Assembly (NCBI GenBank): GCA_046297935.1
Contig: JBKBHA010000005.1
Location: 124,001-188,000 of the forward strand
Source of the DNA: CAYMZZ01 sp046297935
GTDB lineage: Bacteria; Bacteroidota; Bacteroidia; Chitinophagales; Chitinophagaceae
Direction: 5' to 3'
Length of the DNA: 64,000 nucleotides
Part shown: piece after piece, positions 50,649 to 58,886 of the stretch
Layout of the letters: each line of letters begins with the position of its first letter
Position numbering within the stretch: the stretch's first letter is position 1
Notes under the pieces: model-generated
The model's database searches: none
What the model was told of the DNA's origin: nothing
What the model saw: the letters and a program-made list of their open reading frames with translations, nothing else
Made by a program: the position numbers and the translations under genes

Positions 50649-51851
50649 TCAACTGATCAGACGTACAACAGCATAAACGAGTGCTGCCAGCAGGGCGCTA
50701 ACCGGAATTGTCAGTATCCAGGCCCAAATGAGGTTGACTGTAACTCCCCAGCGTACTGCCGACAAACGCTTGGTAGCACCTACTCCCATAATGGAACCGG
50801 TGATGGTATGAGTGGTACTGACGGGTATTTTCAGGGATTCCGTAATGAACAGGGTGAGGGCACCTGCAGTTTCGGCAGCAACACCTTCAAAAGGCGTCAC
50901 TTTAGTTATACGTGTGCCCATGGTTTTTACAATTTTCCAACCTCCACTCATGGTACCAAGTGCAATGGCAGAATAACAGGCAAGCGGCACCCACCATTCC
51001 ATTTCATTGAGACTGTATTTGCTGGGGTCAGAGGCAATGAGTGCCGCCATGATGATGCCCATCACTTTTTGTGCATCGTTACCACCGTGGCCAATGCTGA
51101 AAATGGCCGACGATACGAGCTGCAGGCGCTTAAACCATTGGTTGGCCTTATGTGCATTTAGTGTATTCAGATACATTGAAAAAATGGCCATTACGAGCAT
51201 AATCAGACTCAACAGAATCCATTTGAAATTCTGTGAATGAAACACCACTTTGAGGAAATAGGACTCGTAGTGCGATTTGAGTTTGGCCGGATCCGTTTGA
51301 AGGTGATCAGCCAGGAACCAGACCATTGCCAGTATAATCACGATAGCCAGAATACGTGGGCCCCAACCTTTTTTGAACGAGTAAATGAACCAGATTGAAA
51401 TGAGGAAGGCCATGATCATACCGATCAGCGGCGCCAGAAAAATAAAGGCTACAATCTGCATGACTGGCCCTGAGTTAACCGAAGTAAAAGTGCCCGCATG
51501 GGCAATGGCAGCGCCGGCAAATCCACCAATAAGTGTATGTGAGGAGGAAGAAGGTATACCGCGCCACCAGGTAAACAGGTTCCAGGTGATTGCAGCAATG
51601 AGACCTGAAAAAATGACTTCGAGCGTGATGAAATCCTGTTTGACCGTTTTGGCAATGGTGTTGGCAACTCCGTGATCCTTGAAAATGAAAAAGGCCACAA
51701 AGTTGAACAGAGCCGCCCAGATCACCGCCTGAAAAGGCGTGAGTACCTTGGTAGAAACCACGGTGGCAATTGAGTTCGCTGCGTCATGAAATCCGTTGAT
51801 ATAATCAAAGATCAGTGCCAGTGCGATGATGACGATCAGGAAAGTAGCCAT
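50649..51851 (-). CDS. PiT-family inorganic phosphate transporter
   Basis: 400 residues, ten or so membrane helices. The PHO-4 signature occurs twice, GFHDAANSIATVV near the N-terminus and IGHGGNDAQKVMG near 255, the latter being the GxNDA-type phosphate site. Low-affinity symport of metal phosphate with H+ or Na+. It follows the DUF47 gene on the same strand, the usual pair, with an octad array between them. Both are probably one transcript. Confidence 0.95.
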   Translation of the reverse strand: MATFLIVIIALALIFDYINGFHDAANSIATVVSTKVLTPFQAVIWAALFNFVAFFIFKDHGVANTIAKTVKQDFITLEVIFSGLIAAITWNLFTWWRGIPSSSSHTLIGGFAGAAIAHAGTFTSVNSGPVMQIVAFIFLAPLIGMIMAFLISIWFIYSFKKGWGPRILAIVIILAMVWFLADHLQTDPAKLKSHYESYFLKVVFHSQNFKWILLSLIMLVMAIFSMYLNTLNAHKANQWFKRLQLVSSAIFSIGHGGNDAQKVMGIIMAALIASDPSKYSLNEMEWWVPLACYSAIALGTMSGGWKIVKTMGTRITKVTPFEGVAAETAGALTLFITESLKIPVSTTHTITGSIMGVGATKRLSAVRWGVTVNLIWAWILTIPVSALLAALVYAVVRLIS

Positions 51852-51870
51852 GGGATCAAACTAATTTGCT

Positions 51871-51928
51871 AATGTGCAAATGTGCAAATGTGAAAATGTG
51901 AAAATGTGCAAATGTGCAAATGTGGAAA
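51871..51928. repeat. Octad array between DUF47 and PiT
   Basis: About seven 8-bp units (AATGTGCA, AATGTGAA) in a single orientation, beginning directly after the DUF47 stop and leaving about 20 bp to the PiT start. No inverted arm, hence no long hairpin; likely transcribed as part of the operon. Confidence 0.8.
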
Positions 51929-52579
51929 TTATGCGTATTTGATGATAATGGACTCTATTACATTGCTCGCATCCTCACATTTGTCGGTTACAATCTCCAT
52001 TACCTGATAAATTTCCCGCTTCTTAATTACTTCTTTCGCGTCGGGTTCTGTAGCAAACAGGCGCTCAATCGACATATCAAACACATCGTCGGCCTGGTTT
52101 TCGATGCTGTTGATCTTTACCAGTGCCTCGGTGATGTTTCGCATGTTCTTCATGTCCCGCAGTTCACGGACGGCGATGCGGATCTGCATCGCTCCCTGCT
52201 CAATCAGGTCGGCCATTTTCTGCATTCCCATATCATTGGGGTTCACCCGGTAAAAATTGATCTTCTTGGCCGAGGCATATATATAGTCCGCAATATCGTC
52301 GAGTGAAGTGGCGAGGTAGTGTATATCTTCCCGGTCGAAAGGGGTGATAAAATTCCGACCCAGTTCAGTAAAAATGCTGTGTGTCAGTTCATCGTTGGCA
52401 TGCTCAAGGTCTTCAATCTGTTTGATCAGCGAGCCCCGTTTGTCGAAGTCTGTTTCGGCCACAACATCTTTCATCACACTGCCCATTTTCGCACAGTTAT
52501 CGGCCACTTTTTCAAACAGTTCAAAGAAAACCCGGTTTTTGGGCATGAATATTTTCAGGAAAGAATTGAGTGCTGCCAT
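51929..52579 (-). CDS. DUF47 (PhoU-like) family protein
   Basis: 216 residues from MAALNSFLKIFMPKNRVFFELFEKVADN; an ATG at 52678 would add 33 residues made from a hairpin and is rejected. All-helical PhoU-like fold with two metal-binding segments rich in Asp/Glu (IKQIEDLEHANDELTHSIF and IENQADDVFD). DUF47 proteins partner PiT transporters and are thought to tune phosphate uptake. First gene of the DUF47-PiT operon. Confidence 0.93.
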   Translation of the reverse strand: MAALNSFLKIFMPKNRVFFELFEKVADNCAKMGSVMKDVVAETDFDKRGSLIKQIEDLEHANDELTHSIFTELGRNFITPFDREDIHYLATSLDDIADYIYASAKKINFYRVNPNDMGMQKMADLIEQGAMQIRIAVRELRDMKNMRNITEALVKINSIENQADDVFDMSIERLFATEPDAKEVIKKREIYQVMEIVTDKCEDASNVIESIIIKYA

Positions 52580-52662
52580 ATATAGTTTTAAACTGGTTGC
52601 GAAATTACCGGCTAAGTACCGCCGGCACCATAACACCGGTTGAATTAATAATTCCTTAATAT

Positions 52663-52711
52663 AGACAAAACATTGCATGTTTTGTCTAAGTAGTTTACTA
52701 TCACAAACTTA
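52663..52711 (-). promoter_or_regulatory. DUF47-PiT promoter and leader hairpin
   Basis: Minus-strand TAAGTTTG (complement of 52704-52711) is a full -7 match. The predicted leader then carries a perfect 10-bp hairpin, AGACAAAACA (52663-52672) with TGTTTTGTCT (52678-52687). No -33 TTTG is seen. The 11-bp repeats farther right point to the divergent receptor gene. Confidence 0.45.
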
Positions 52712-52725
52712 GGACCTTTCTAATT

Positions 52726-52748
52726 GGCCATTCGCGCGGCGAATGGCC
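52726..52748. repeat. 10-bp palindromic hairpin in the divergent promoter region
   Basis: GGCCATTCGC (52726-52735) is complementary to 52739-52748 around GCG. It lies between the DUF47 promoter and the Pho-box-like repeats and may be an operator or an insulating hairpin. Confidence 0.5.
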
Positions 52749-52774
52749 CCGTAAATGTAGGTCTTAATATTGAG

Positions 52775-52841
52775 TTAACATTGGCATTACAATTCGATAA
52801 CAGCGCTGTAACATGCTGGTAACATCGACAGCCTTCCTTTG
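52775..52841 (+). promoter_or_regulatory. Pho-box-like array of five 11-bp repeats plus -7 box
   Basis: TNACA occurs at 52776, 52787, 52798, 52809 and 52820: TAACA, TTACA, TAACA, TAACA, TAACA, each exactly 11 bp apart. PhoB-type response regulators bind tandem 11-bp direct repeats. TTCCTTTG (52834-52841), one base off TAnnTTTG, follows with TTTG 18 bp after the last repeat. The receptor ATG is at 52857. The spacing is seen directly; that the binding protein is PhoB is inferred. Confidence 0.7.
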
Positions 52842-52856
52842 CCGGAAATTTCTGCT

Positions 52857-55625
52857 ATGCGATTAAGGCTGTTTTTGTTTGGAATGATGCTGTGTTTGGG
52901 AACGATGATTCATGCCCAGGTTCGATTGACCGGTAAGGTAGTGAACGAAAAAAATGAGCCACTGGCTGGCGCTTCAGTTAAGATTGCCGGAGCTGCGGGA
53001 GGTACTACTACCGATGTGGAAGGCCGATACTCCATAGCACTTACCGCAGGAAAGAAATATGAAATTGAATTTTCAGCCATCAGTTATGAGACTAAACTGG
53101 TGACCGATATAGAGGTGGGAGAAGGAATGGATAATGAGCTGAATGTGGTGTTGGTAATGGCAGCCAAAGCCATTGAAGGTGTGGTAGTAAAGTCAACCAC
53201 TTCCCGCCGCCAGGAAAGCACCAACGCGTTGCTGGCCTTCCAAAAAAACAATATTGCGCTATCAAGTGGTATCGCTGCAGACTTCATCCGCCGCACACCC
53301 GACAAAAACACCGGTGAAGTTCTTCGCCGTGTGAGCGGCACTTCCATTCAGGATAATAAATATGTAGTTGTTCGTGGTTTGAGTGACCGATACAACTCAG
53401 CCTATATAAATGGTGCACAATTGCCAAGTTCTGAGCCCGACAAAAAGGCCTTCTCATTCGATGTCATTCCTTCGCAACTGATCGATAATATTATTATCAA
53501 CAAAACAGCTACTCCCGAGCTCACTGGCGAATTCGCCGGTGGCCTGGTACAGGTAGTTACCAAGGACATCCCTACCCGTAATCAACTTTCGTTTGGTGTA
53601 TCGCTGGGTTACAACACCCAGTCAACTTTCAAAGACTTTTTGAGCAACGAGCGCGGCTCTACCGACTGGCTTGGTTTCAGCGATCGTCAAATTCCTTCTG
53701 CCTACCCCAAGAAATATTCAGTGTTTAACTCACTGCCTGTTGAAGACAGGATTGCCATCGCGCAGTCTTTCCGCGACGATGTGTACGCACAAACACAAGC
53801 TACTGCCGCCCCCATTCAGTCGTACAACCTGACCTGGAGCAATGTGATCAAGTCGAAGAACAATGCAGCTTTTGGATCGGTAATTGGCATCACTTACCGT
53901 AAGAGCCAGAACCTGTATGAGGCGTATAAATTTATGCCCGACTTTTTCGATTACCTCGATGCCCAGAACAAATACACCGTTAACCTGGGTGCTGTAGCCA
54001 ATTTCGCCTGGACGAAAGGTCGTCACAAGATCGCGTTTAAAAACTTGTTCAATCAGTTGATGGACGACAACTATTATGTACGCGGTGGTCAGAACCTCGA
54101 CAACATTCAGGAGATCGCGCTTCGCTCCTCCGTGCTGAATCAGCGTAGTCTGTACAGCACTCAGCTGGAGGGCACGCACCAGTTTTTCCGCGATGTGAAG
54201 GCTACCTGGAATTTGAACTATTCCTTTAATAATAAGCAGCAGCCTGACCTGCGGGTACAAACCTATACCCGTACCAGTGGTACTACCGACCCGTATGTAC
54301 TAAACCTGCGTGGTAACAATACCAACCGCTTTTTCAGCGACCTGGCAGACCACGCCTTTGGTTACAATGCTTCTCTGGCAGTTCCCTTTAACCTCGGTAA
54401 GGAGCGTCAGTTGGTAAAAGTTGGCGGATCGGCAACTGTCAGGATTCGTGAATTTCAGGCTATCATACTCGACTATCGCGAGCCAACTGACCAGTCCCTG
54501 TTACAATTACCCTTCGACCAGGCTTTCAACAAGGAGAACTTTAGCGAAGACGGGTTCCAGTTGCTGACAGACTTGCAGAACCCTTCCGATAAGTACTTCG
54601 GGGTGTCTGCAGTGAGCGCAGGTTATGTAATGTTTGACAATAAGCTAACCGACAAACTTCGGTTGGTATGGGGTACGCGCCTGGAATATTTTGAGCAGGT
54701 GCTAAAGTCTAACACATCCTCGAGCGATAAAGCATCGATTGTTGACACCGACAAACTGGACGTACTCCCTTCGGCGAATCTCACATTCAGTCCGAATGCC
54801 AAGACCAATATTCGCCTTGCCGGTTCCCGCACCGTTGCCCGGCCTGAGTTTCGTGAAATCGCTGCTTTCGCCTTCTTCGATTTCGAACAACTGGCTTCTG
54901 TATCAGGTACACCTGGTTTGCAGCGTAGCAGCATCCTGAATGGTGACCTCCGTTACGAGTGGTATCCCCGCGCTGGTGAAATAGTATCGCTGGGCGGTTT
55001 CTATAAAAACTTCAACGATCCGATCGAGCTCCGCCTGAACGAATCAAGTACCGGTAGCCGCCGGCAGTATGAGTTTCAAAATGCCGACAAAGCAGAGTTG
55101 TTTGGCGCCGAGATTGAATTCAGAAAAAGCCTGGCATTTCTGTCGGAAAAATCAGATTGGCTTAGCCGTCTGTACTTCAATGGTAATGCAAGCTTTATTT
55201 TCTCGAAAGTTACATTGGGCAATACTGACGCAGCCGGCAACAAGCTGCCTGCTACCAATCGCCCGCTTCAGGGACAAAGCCCTTACCTCGTGAACGCAGG
55301 TCTGCAGTACGACAGCAAAGGTGGAACAAATTTTTCGCTGTTGTATAACCGAATTGGGCAGCGTTTGGCATTAGTAGGTAACGAGCAGTTTGCCGACATA
55401 TATGAGCGTCCTCGTGATCTGGTGGACTTTCAAATTTCACAGAAAGTGTTTAACAAAAAAGGTGAAGTGCGTTTGATGATCAGCGATATTTTCAATCAGA
55501 AGTTCCTGACCTATCAGAATATCAATGACAAAAAAGTGTACGAGGCCGGAACTGACATCATTTTCAGCTCCTATACTCCAGGCACTACTATTTCAGTAGG
55601 CTTCACCTATGATTTAGACCTGTAG
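52857..55625 (+). CDS. TonB-dependent receptor, probably phosphate-regulated
   Basis: 922 residues from MRLRLFLFGMMLCLGTMIHAQ; an in-frame TTG at 52839 lies inside the -7 box and is rejected. Carboxypeptidase-like domain (about 22-110), plug (about 150-250; KNTGEVLRRVSGTSIQDNKYVVVRGLSDRYN), then a 22-strand barrel ending in TISVGFTYDLDL. Imports an unknown ligand using TonB. The 11-bp repeats upstream and the DUF47/PiT neighbours suggest a phosphorus source such as phosphate esters or polyphosphate. Operon with the beta-helix lipoprotein downstream. Confidence 0.93.
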   Translation: MRLRLFLFGMMLCLGTMIHAQVRLTGKVVNEKNEPLAGASVKIAGAAGGTTTDVEGRYSIALTAGKKYEIEFSAISYETKLVTDIEVGEGMDNELNVVLVMAAKAIEGVVVKSTTSRRQESTNALLAFQKNNIALSSGIAADFIRRTPDKNTGEVLRRVSGTSIQDNKYVVVRGLSDRYNSAYINGAQLPSSEPDKKAFSFDVIPSQLIDNIIINKTATPELTGEFAGGLVQVVTKDIPTRNQLSFGVSLGYNTQSTFKDFLSNERGSTDWLGFSDRQIPSAYPKKYSVFNSLPVEDRIAIAQSFRDDVYAQTQATAAPIQSYNLTWSNVIKSKNNAAFGSVIGITYRKSQNLYEAYKFMPDFFDYLDAQNKYTVNLGAVANFAWTKGRHKIAFKNLFNQLMDDNYYVRGGQNLDNIQEIALRSSVLNQRSLYSTQLEGTHQFFRDVKATWNLNYSFNNKQQPDLRVQTYTRTSGTTDPYVLNLRGNNTNRFFSDLADHAFGYNASLAVPFNLGKERQLVKVGGSATVRIREFQAIILDYREPTDQSLLQLPFDQAFNKENFSEDGFQLLTDLQNPSDKYFGVSAVSAGYVMFDNKLTDKLRLVWGTRLEYFEQVLKSNTSSSDKASIVDTDKLDVLPSANLTFSPNAKTNIRLAGSRTVARPEFREIAAFAFFDFEQLASVSGTPGLQRSSILNGDLRYEWYPRAGEIVSLGGFYKNFNDPIELRLNESSTGSRRQYEFQNADKAELFGAEIEFRKSLAFLSEKSDWLSRLYFNGNASFIFSKVTLGNTDAAGNKLPATNRPLQGQSPYLVNAGLQYDSKGGTNFSLLYNRIGQRLALVGNEQFADIYERPRDLVDFQISQKVFNKKGEVRLMISDIFNQKFLTYQNINDKKVYEAGTDIIFSSYTPGTTISVGFTYDLDL

Positions 55626-55689
55626 AAAGAACAAAAGAAAAAATCAAAAGACAGATAAATAGAAAAATTAAAAATTACAAAATAAGTAT

Positions 55690-57072
55690 ATGAAAAAAGT
55701 TCTGTTAGCACTTGCCGTAGTTACCGCTTCAATGTCGGCCTGTGTGAAAGTGAACATCGATGATTCGGTAACCAACAACGGTGGCAATGGACCTGTCGAT
55801 TGTAACGACGGTACCAAACAGGAGCAAATTATTTGTAGCAAAATCATCACCGGGCAGATCACCGAGGATGTGGAATTGCCAAAAGGCAAGTACACGCTGC
55901 GTGGATACGTTTATGTAACCAACCGTGCTACTTTGCGTATTGCTGCTGGTTCAGTAGTTGTGAGCGATTCAGTAAACAAGGGTGCATTGATTGTTGAACG
56001 TAATTCAAAGCTGTTCGCTGAAGGTACTGCCAACGAGCCTATCGTATTTACTTCCGGTAAAGCACCTGGCCGCCGCACACCTGGCGATTGGGGTGGAATT
56101 ATCCTCCTGGGTAACGCTCCTACCAACCATGCAACTACACCTACTATCGAAGGTGGTGTAAACTCTCAATTTGGTGGTAGTATAGCCGCCGACAATAGCG
56201 GCACACTGAAATATGTGCGTATCGAATTTGCAGGTATCGCTGCGGATCCCGGTTCAGAAATCAATGGTTTAACTCTTGGTGGAGTGGGCTCCGGCACTAC
56301 CATCGAAAACGTTCAGGTTTCATTTGGTAACGACGATGCTTATGAATTTTTCGGCGGTACAGTGAATGCCAAAAATCTGATTGCATTTGCCACCGCTGAT
56401 GATGATTTTGACTTTGACAACGGTTATGTTGGTCGGATTCAGTTCGCTGTTTCCTGCCGCAAACCCGACTTTGTGGATCCAGGCGATGCTGGTAATGGAA
56501 TTGAGTGCGACAACAATGCCGGCAGCACTATTACCAGTCCTGATCTTCGTACACGCCCTCAGTTGAGCAACTTCACCATCATTGGACCGAACGCTGGTGA
56601 TGCTGCTGCCAACCACAACTATAGCAACCGCTGGCGCCGTGCCACACAATTTGTGCTTCGTAATTCAATCCTGATGGGTCACCCCGATGCTGGATTTTCG
56701 ATGGAGACTGACATCACACTGAATGACTATTTTACCGACAACAAATCGGAGTTCAAGAATAACCTGGTGCATGCATTGAGCAATCCTTACCGCAGTGGTA
56801 ACACGGCGTTGGTAACTGCAGCGCAGATCAAAGCTAAGGCTGAAGCGGAAGGCTGTATTACTTACACTAACGCTACAGATATCCAGTTGGAGAATCCTTT
56901 TTATTCTACCAATCCTAACTTTTTGCCGAAGGCTGGTTCTCCTGCACTTACTGGTGCAAGCTTTACCGGAATGAGCAATTCGTTTACAGCAGTTGAATAT
57001 CGTGGAGCATTTGGAACAACTAACTGGGCTGCTGGCTGGACAAACTTCGACCCTCAGAACACGACTTATTAA
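55690..57072 (+). CDS. Surface lipoprotein, right-handed beta-helix type
   Basis: 460 residues, lipoprotein signal with Cys18 (ASMSAC). After a Cys-containing linker (VDCNDGTKQEQIIC) the body is a run of short strands rich in Gly, Asn and Thr with GTIEN/NGLTLGGVGSGTTIENVQVSFGNDDAYEFFGG, the pattern of parallel beta-helix proteins. It follows the TonB receptor by 64 bp, so it is likely its surface partner: a ligand-binding or hydrolytic lipoprotein for the same substrate. No catalytic motif is evident. Confidence 0.82.
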   Translation: MKKVLLALAVVTASMSACVKVNIDDSVTNNGGNGPVDCNDGTKQEQIICSKIITGQITEDVELPKGKYTLRGYVYVTNRATLRIAAGSVVVSDSVNKGALIVERNSKLFAEGTANEPIVFTSGKAPGRRTPGDWGGIILLGNAPTNHATTPTIEGGVNSQFGGSIAADNSGTLKYVRIEFAGIAADPGSEINGLTLGGVGSGTTIENVQVSFGNDDAYEFFGGTVNAKNLIAFATADDDFDFDNGYVGRIQFAVSCRKPDFVDPGDAGNGIECDNNAGSTITSPDLRTRPQLSNFTIIGPNAGDAAANHNYSNRWRRATQFVLRNSILMGHPDAGFSMETDITLNDYFTDNKSEFKNNLVHALSNPYRSGNTALVTAAQIKAKAEAEGCITYTNATDIQLENPFYSTNPNFLPKAGSPALTGASFTGMSNSFTAVEYRGAFGTTNWAAGWTNFDPQNTTY

Positions 57073-57118
57073 TATTAATAGTTCGCGCTTAAGACATACT
57101 TTGTTTTTGGAAAAAATG

Positions 57119-57141
57119 ATACCCGACCATTGGTCGGGTAT
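57119..57141. terminator. Bidirectional terminator hairpin
   Basis: ATACCCGACCA (57119-57129) pairs with 57131-57141. A runs on the left and T runs on the right allow termination from both strands between the convergent beta-helix and transglutaminase-like genes. Confidence 0.8.
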
Positions 57142-57146
57142 TATTT

Positions 57147-58346
57147 TTAGTTTTTGCCAGGTTGGTAGGCGTAAACGACTTGGTAGTGCTGATTACGCAG
57201 TGCCGGAAGCAACTCGCCCATGCCGAAGTCTTCTTTTTGTGGCGTGGGTTCGCATACTGAATATTTTTGCCCCTTATACACAATAGGCTTTCCCACCGGT
57301 TTGTCGAGTTGAACTGCAATGGTAACATGTTCAGGGTAGGAGAGCACAAGCATCGGCAGATCATAAAGCTCTTTAACCAGGTAGAAGAAAAGTGCTGCCC
57401 TGTCATCACAATCGCTTTGATCGTACAAAAGTGTTTGCTCTGGCGATAGTCTTTTCTCGTCGCCAAATACTTCCGTATCGGGCCGGTAGAGAAATGCGTA
57501 CCGGGTGAAACGCATGAGATAGTCTACCCCGTTGCGCATATTCATTCCTGCAATGTTTTTGCGCAGGGTTGGTATAAGTGAGCGATAGGTGGCATCGCTC
57601 ATGGGAATGTTGAAATAGTATTCATAATCTACCACGGGATAGTTCGCAAAGATTGATTTCACCTCTGTGTTGAGCCGGATCTTAAACTCGTATTTACTTT
57701 GGTAAAATCGGAAGCTCAATTCTCTTTCTTCGTACTGGGTACTGTCAAAAACAGGTAATTGAGTCACTTTGTAGGAAAAGCCGCGGGTATTTGTAACGGA
57801 GCCCGGGATAATTATTTCACGAAACGCTTCTTTCTCAATTTGAAGACCCGGGTAGTCGTGAAAGTTGAGGCAGATATACTGTCGGCCTTCTTTCATTCGT
57901 GCCGGGATATTGTAAATGCGTTCATCGCTTTGGACGTACATCAGGATTTGCTGTTCAGTGGAAGTCAATACCACATTGAAGCCGGTTTGCAGCAGCAGGT
58001 ACCATTTGTACAAGGTGTACCGCGGATAATTTTGCGACTTAGGACTGATCTGCTGGGCTGTTTTACGAATAAGTTGATAAAAGAGCCAATCGTCGGGTTT
58101 ATGTATCCGGCGATATTGCTGGAGCGCATTGACCAGTGCTGAGTAGTCTTTTTGTGAAATTTCCCTGTAAAATTCCTGAATATTCTGTTGCGTTGTCGGC
58201 TTATTGAATGGCACGGACAGGTCAGCAGACCATTTGAAACTTATTTGTTCGCCGTAAAAGTCGAACTGTACCGGACCCTGGGTAGGTCGGTACCATGCCA
58301 GCAACAGGAGCGCCGGCAGGAGCCATATGATGGATAGTCGTTTCAC
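57147..58346 (-). CDS. Transglutaminase-like exported or anchored protein
   Basis: 399 residues. A hydrophobic N-terminus (MKRLSIIWLLPALLLLAWY) serves as signal or anchor. The C-terminal third (about 275-375) carries the transglutaminase-like Cys in DQSDCDDRAALFFYLV and His in YPEHVTIAVQL, with a later Asp/Glu candidate in CEPTPQKEDFG. The middle is beta-rich and unrecognised. Such proteins may be cysteine peptidases or bind peptides; the exact activity is unknown. Confidence 0.75.
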   Translation of the reverse strand: MKRLSIIWLLPALLLLAWYRPTQGPVQFDFYGEQISFKWSADLSVPFNKPTTQQNIQEFYREISQKDYSALVNALQQYRRIHKPDDWLFYQLIRKTAQQISPKSQNYPRYTLYKWYLLLQTGFNVVLTSTEQQILMYVQSDERIYNIPARMKEGRQYICLNFHDYPGLQIEKEAFREIIIPGSVTNTRGFSYKVTQLPVFDSTQYEERELSFRFYQSKYEFKIRLNTEVKSIFANYPVVDYEYYFNIPMSDATYRSLIPTLRKNIAGMNMRNGVDYLMRFTRYAFLYRPDTEVFGDEKRLSPEQTLLYDQSDCDDRAALFFYLVKELYDLPMLVLSYPEHVTIAVQLDKPVGKPIVYKGQKYSVCEPTPQKEDFGMGELLPALRNQHYQVVYAYQPGKN

Positions 58347-58418
58347 AGGTCGAAAACAGGCTGTCTTGAAAGATACAAAAACTTAACAATAAGGTAATAT
58401 TAAATTTTTGGCTTTGTG

Positions 58419-58498
58419 GGGAGTGGGGAGTGGAAAGTGGGGAGTGGGGAGAGGGGAGTGGAAAGTGGGTAGTGGGGAGTGGAGAGTGGGGAGTGTTG
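58419..58498. repeat. GTGGGGA/GTGGAAA heptad array
   Basis: About 11 heptads (GTGGGGA, GTGGAAA, GTGGGTA, GTGGAGA) in one orientation, as at 41139. It begins about 70 bp upstream of the transglutaminase-like gene, so unlike most arrays it does not abut a stop codon. Any protein frame across it is low complexity and not real. Confidence 0.8.
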
Positions 58499-58536
58499 CT
58501 GATGGGGAAAGAGATTTTTTAGGTGGCGGGTGTTAA

Positions 58537-58585
58537 CCTCACAGGTCATTACCTCATAGGTCATAACCTCACAGGTTATTACCTC
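58537..58585. repeat. Tandem 15-bp repeat, three units
   Basis: CCTCACAGGTCATTA, CCTCATAGGTCATAA and CCTCACAGGTTATTA follow without a gap, then CCTCC. Each unit has palindromic CCT-n3-AGG. No gene overlaps it. It could be a binding-site array or another member of the repeat family. Confidence 0.75.
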
Positions 58586-58697
58586 CTTCGGCCTAATGGA
58601 CAGGCAGCGAAGGGCAAACATCAGCCAACCGGGGTCAATTAGCAAATACCTCCGTTGATGCCAACGATACTATATGGATAAATCAACAAAAGCGAAT

Positions 58698-58752
58698 TAA
58701 TAATACGCTAACCTGCCCGTAACAGTGGCCTAATAATCCATTCGCAACTTTA
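58698..58752 (+). promoter_or_regulatory. Pho-box-like array of four 11-bp repeats plus -7 box
   Basis: TAATA (58698), TAACC (58709), TAACA (58720) and TAATA (58731) are exactly 11 bp apart. CAACTTTA (58745-58752) has its TTT 18 bp after the last repeat, the same distance as in the receptor promoter at 52775. It points to the putative small RNA. Confidence 0.6.
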
Positions 58753-58756
58753 CACC

Positions 58757-58876
58757 AGTTCTTTCTACACCGTCGTTCCTTGATTGCAAATGGGTCAGCA
58801 GTTCCCATTGCAGGCAATTTTCTCATGCAGTTATCCATCCCGCGAGAAGCAAGCAGCTCCGGGGTGGATTTTTTTT
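58757..58876 (+). ncRNA. Putative small RNA 2 (about 120 nt) with intrinsic terminator
   Basis: Predicted transcript from about 58757 to the U tract at 58869-58876. The terminator stem is ATCCATCCCG (58833-58842) with CGGGGTGGAT (58860-58869), one G-U pair, followed by eight T on the plus strand only. An upstream hairpin forms from TGCAAATGGG and CCCATTGCA. GCAG-G-CAATTTTCTCAT (58810-58826) and GCAGTTA (58827-58833) match small RNA 1 apart from a 2-nt gap. No reading frame with protein character is present. It ends 10 bp before the stop of the convergent glycosyltransferase gene. The Pho-box-like promoter suggests induction at low phosphate. Confidence 0.6.
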
Positions 58877-58886
58877 GCTTGAATCT

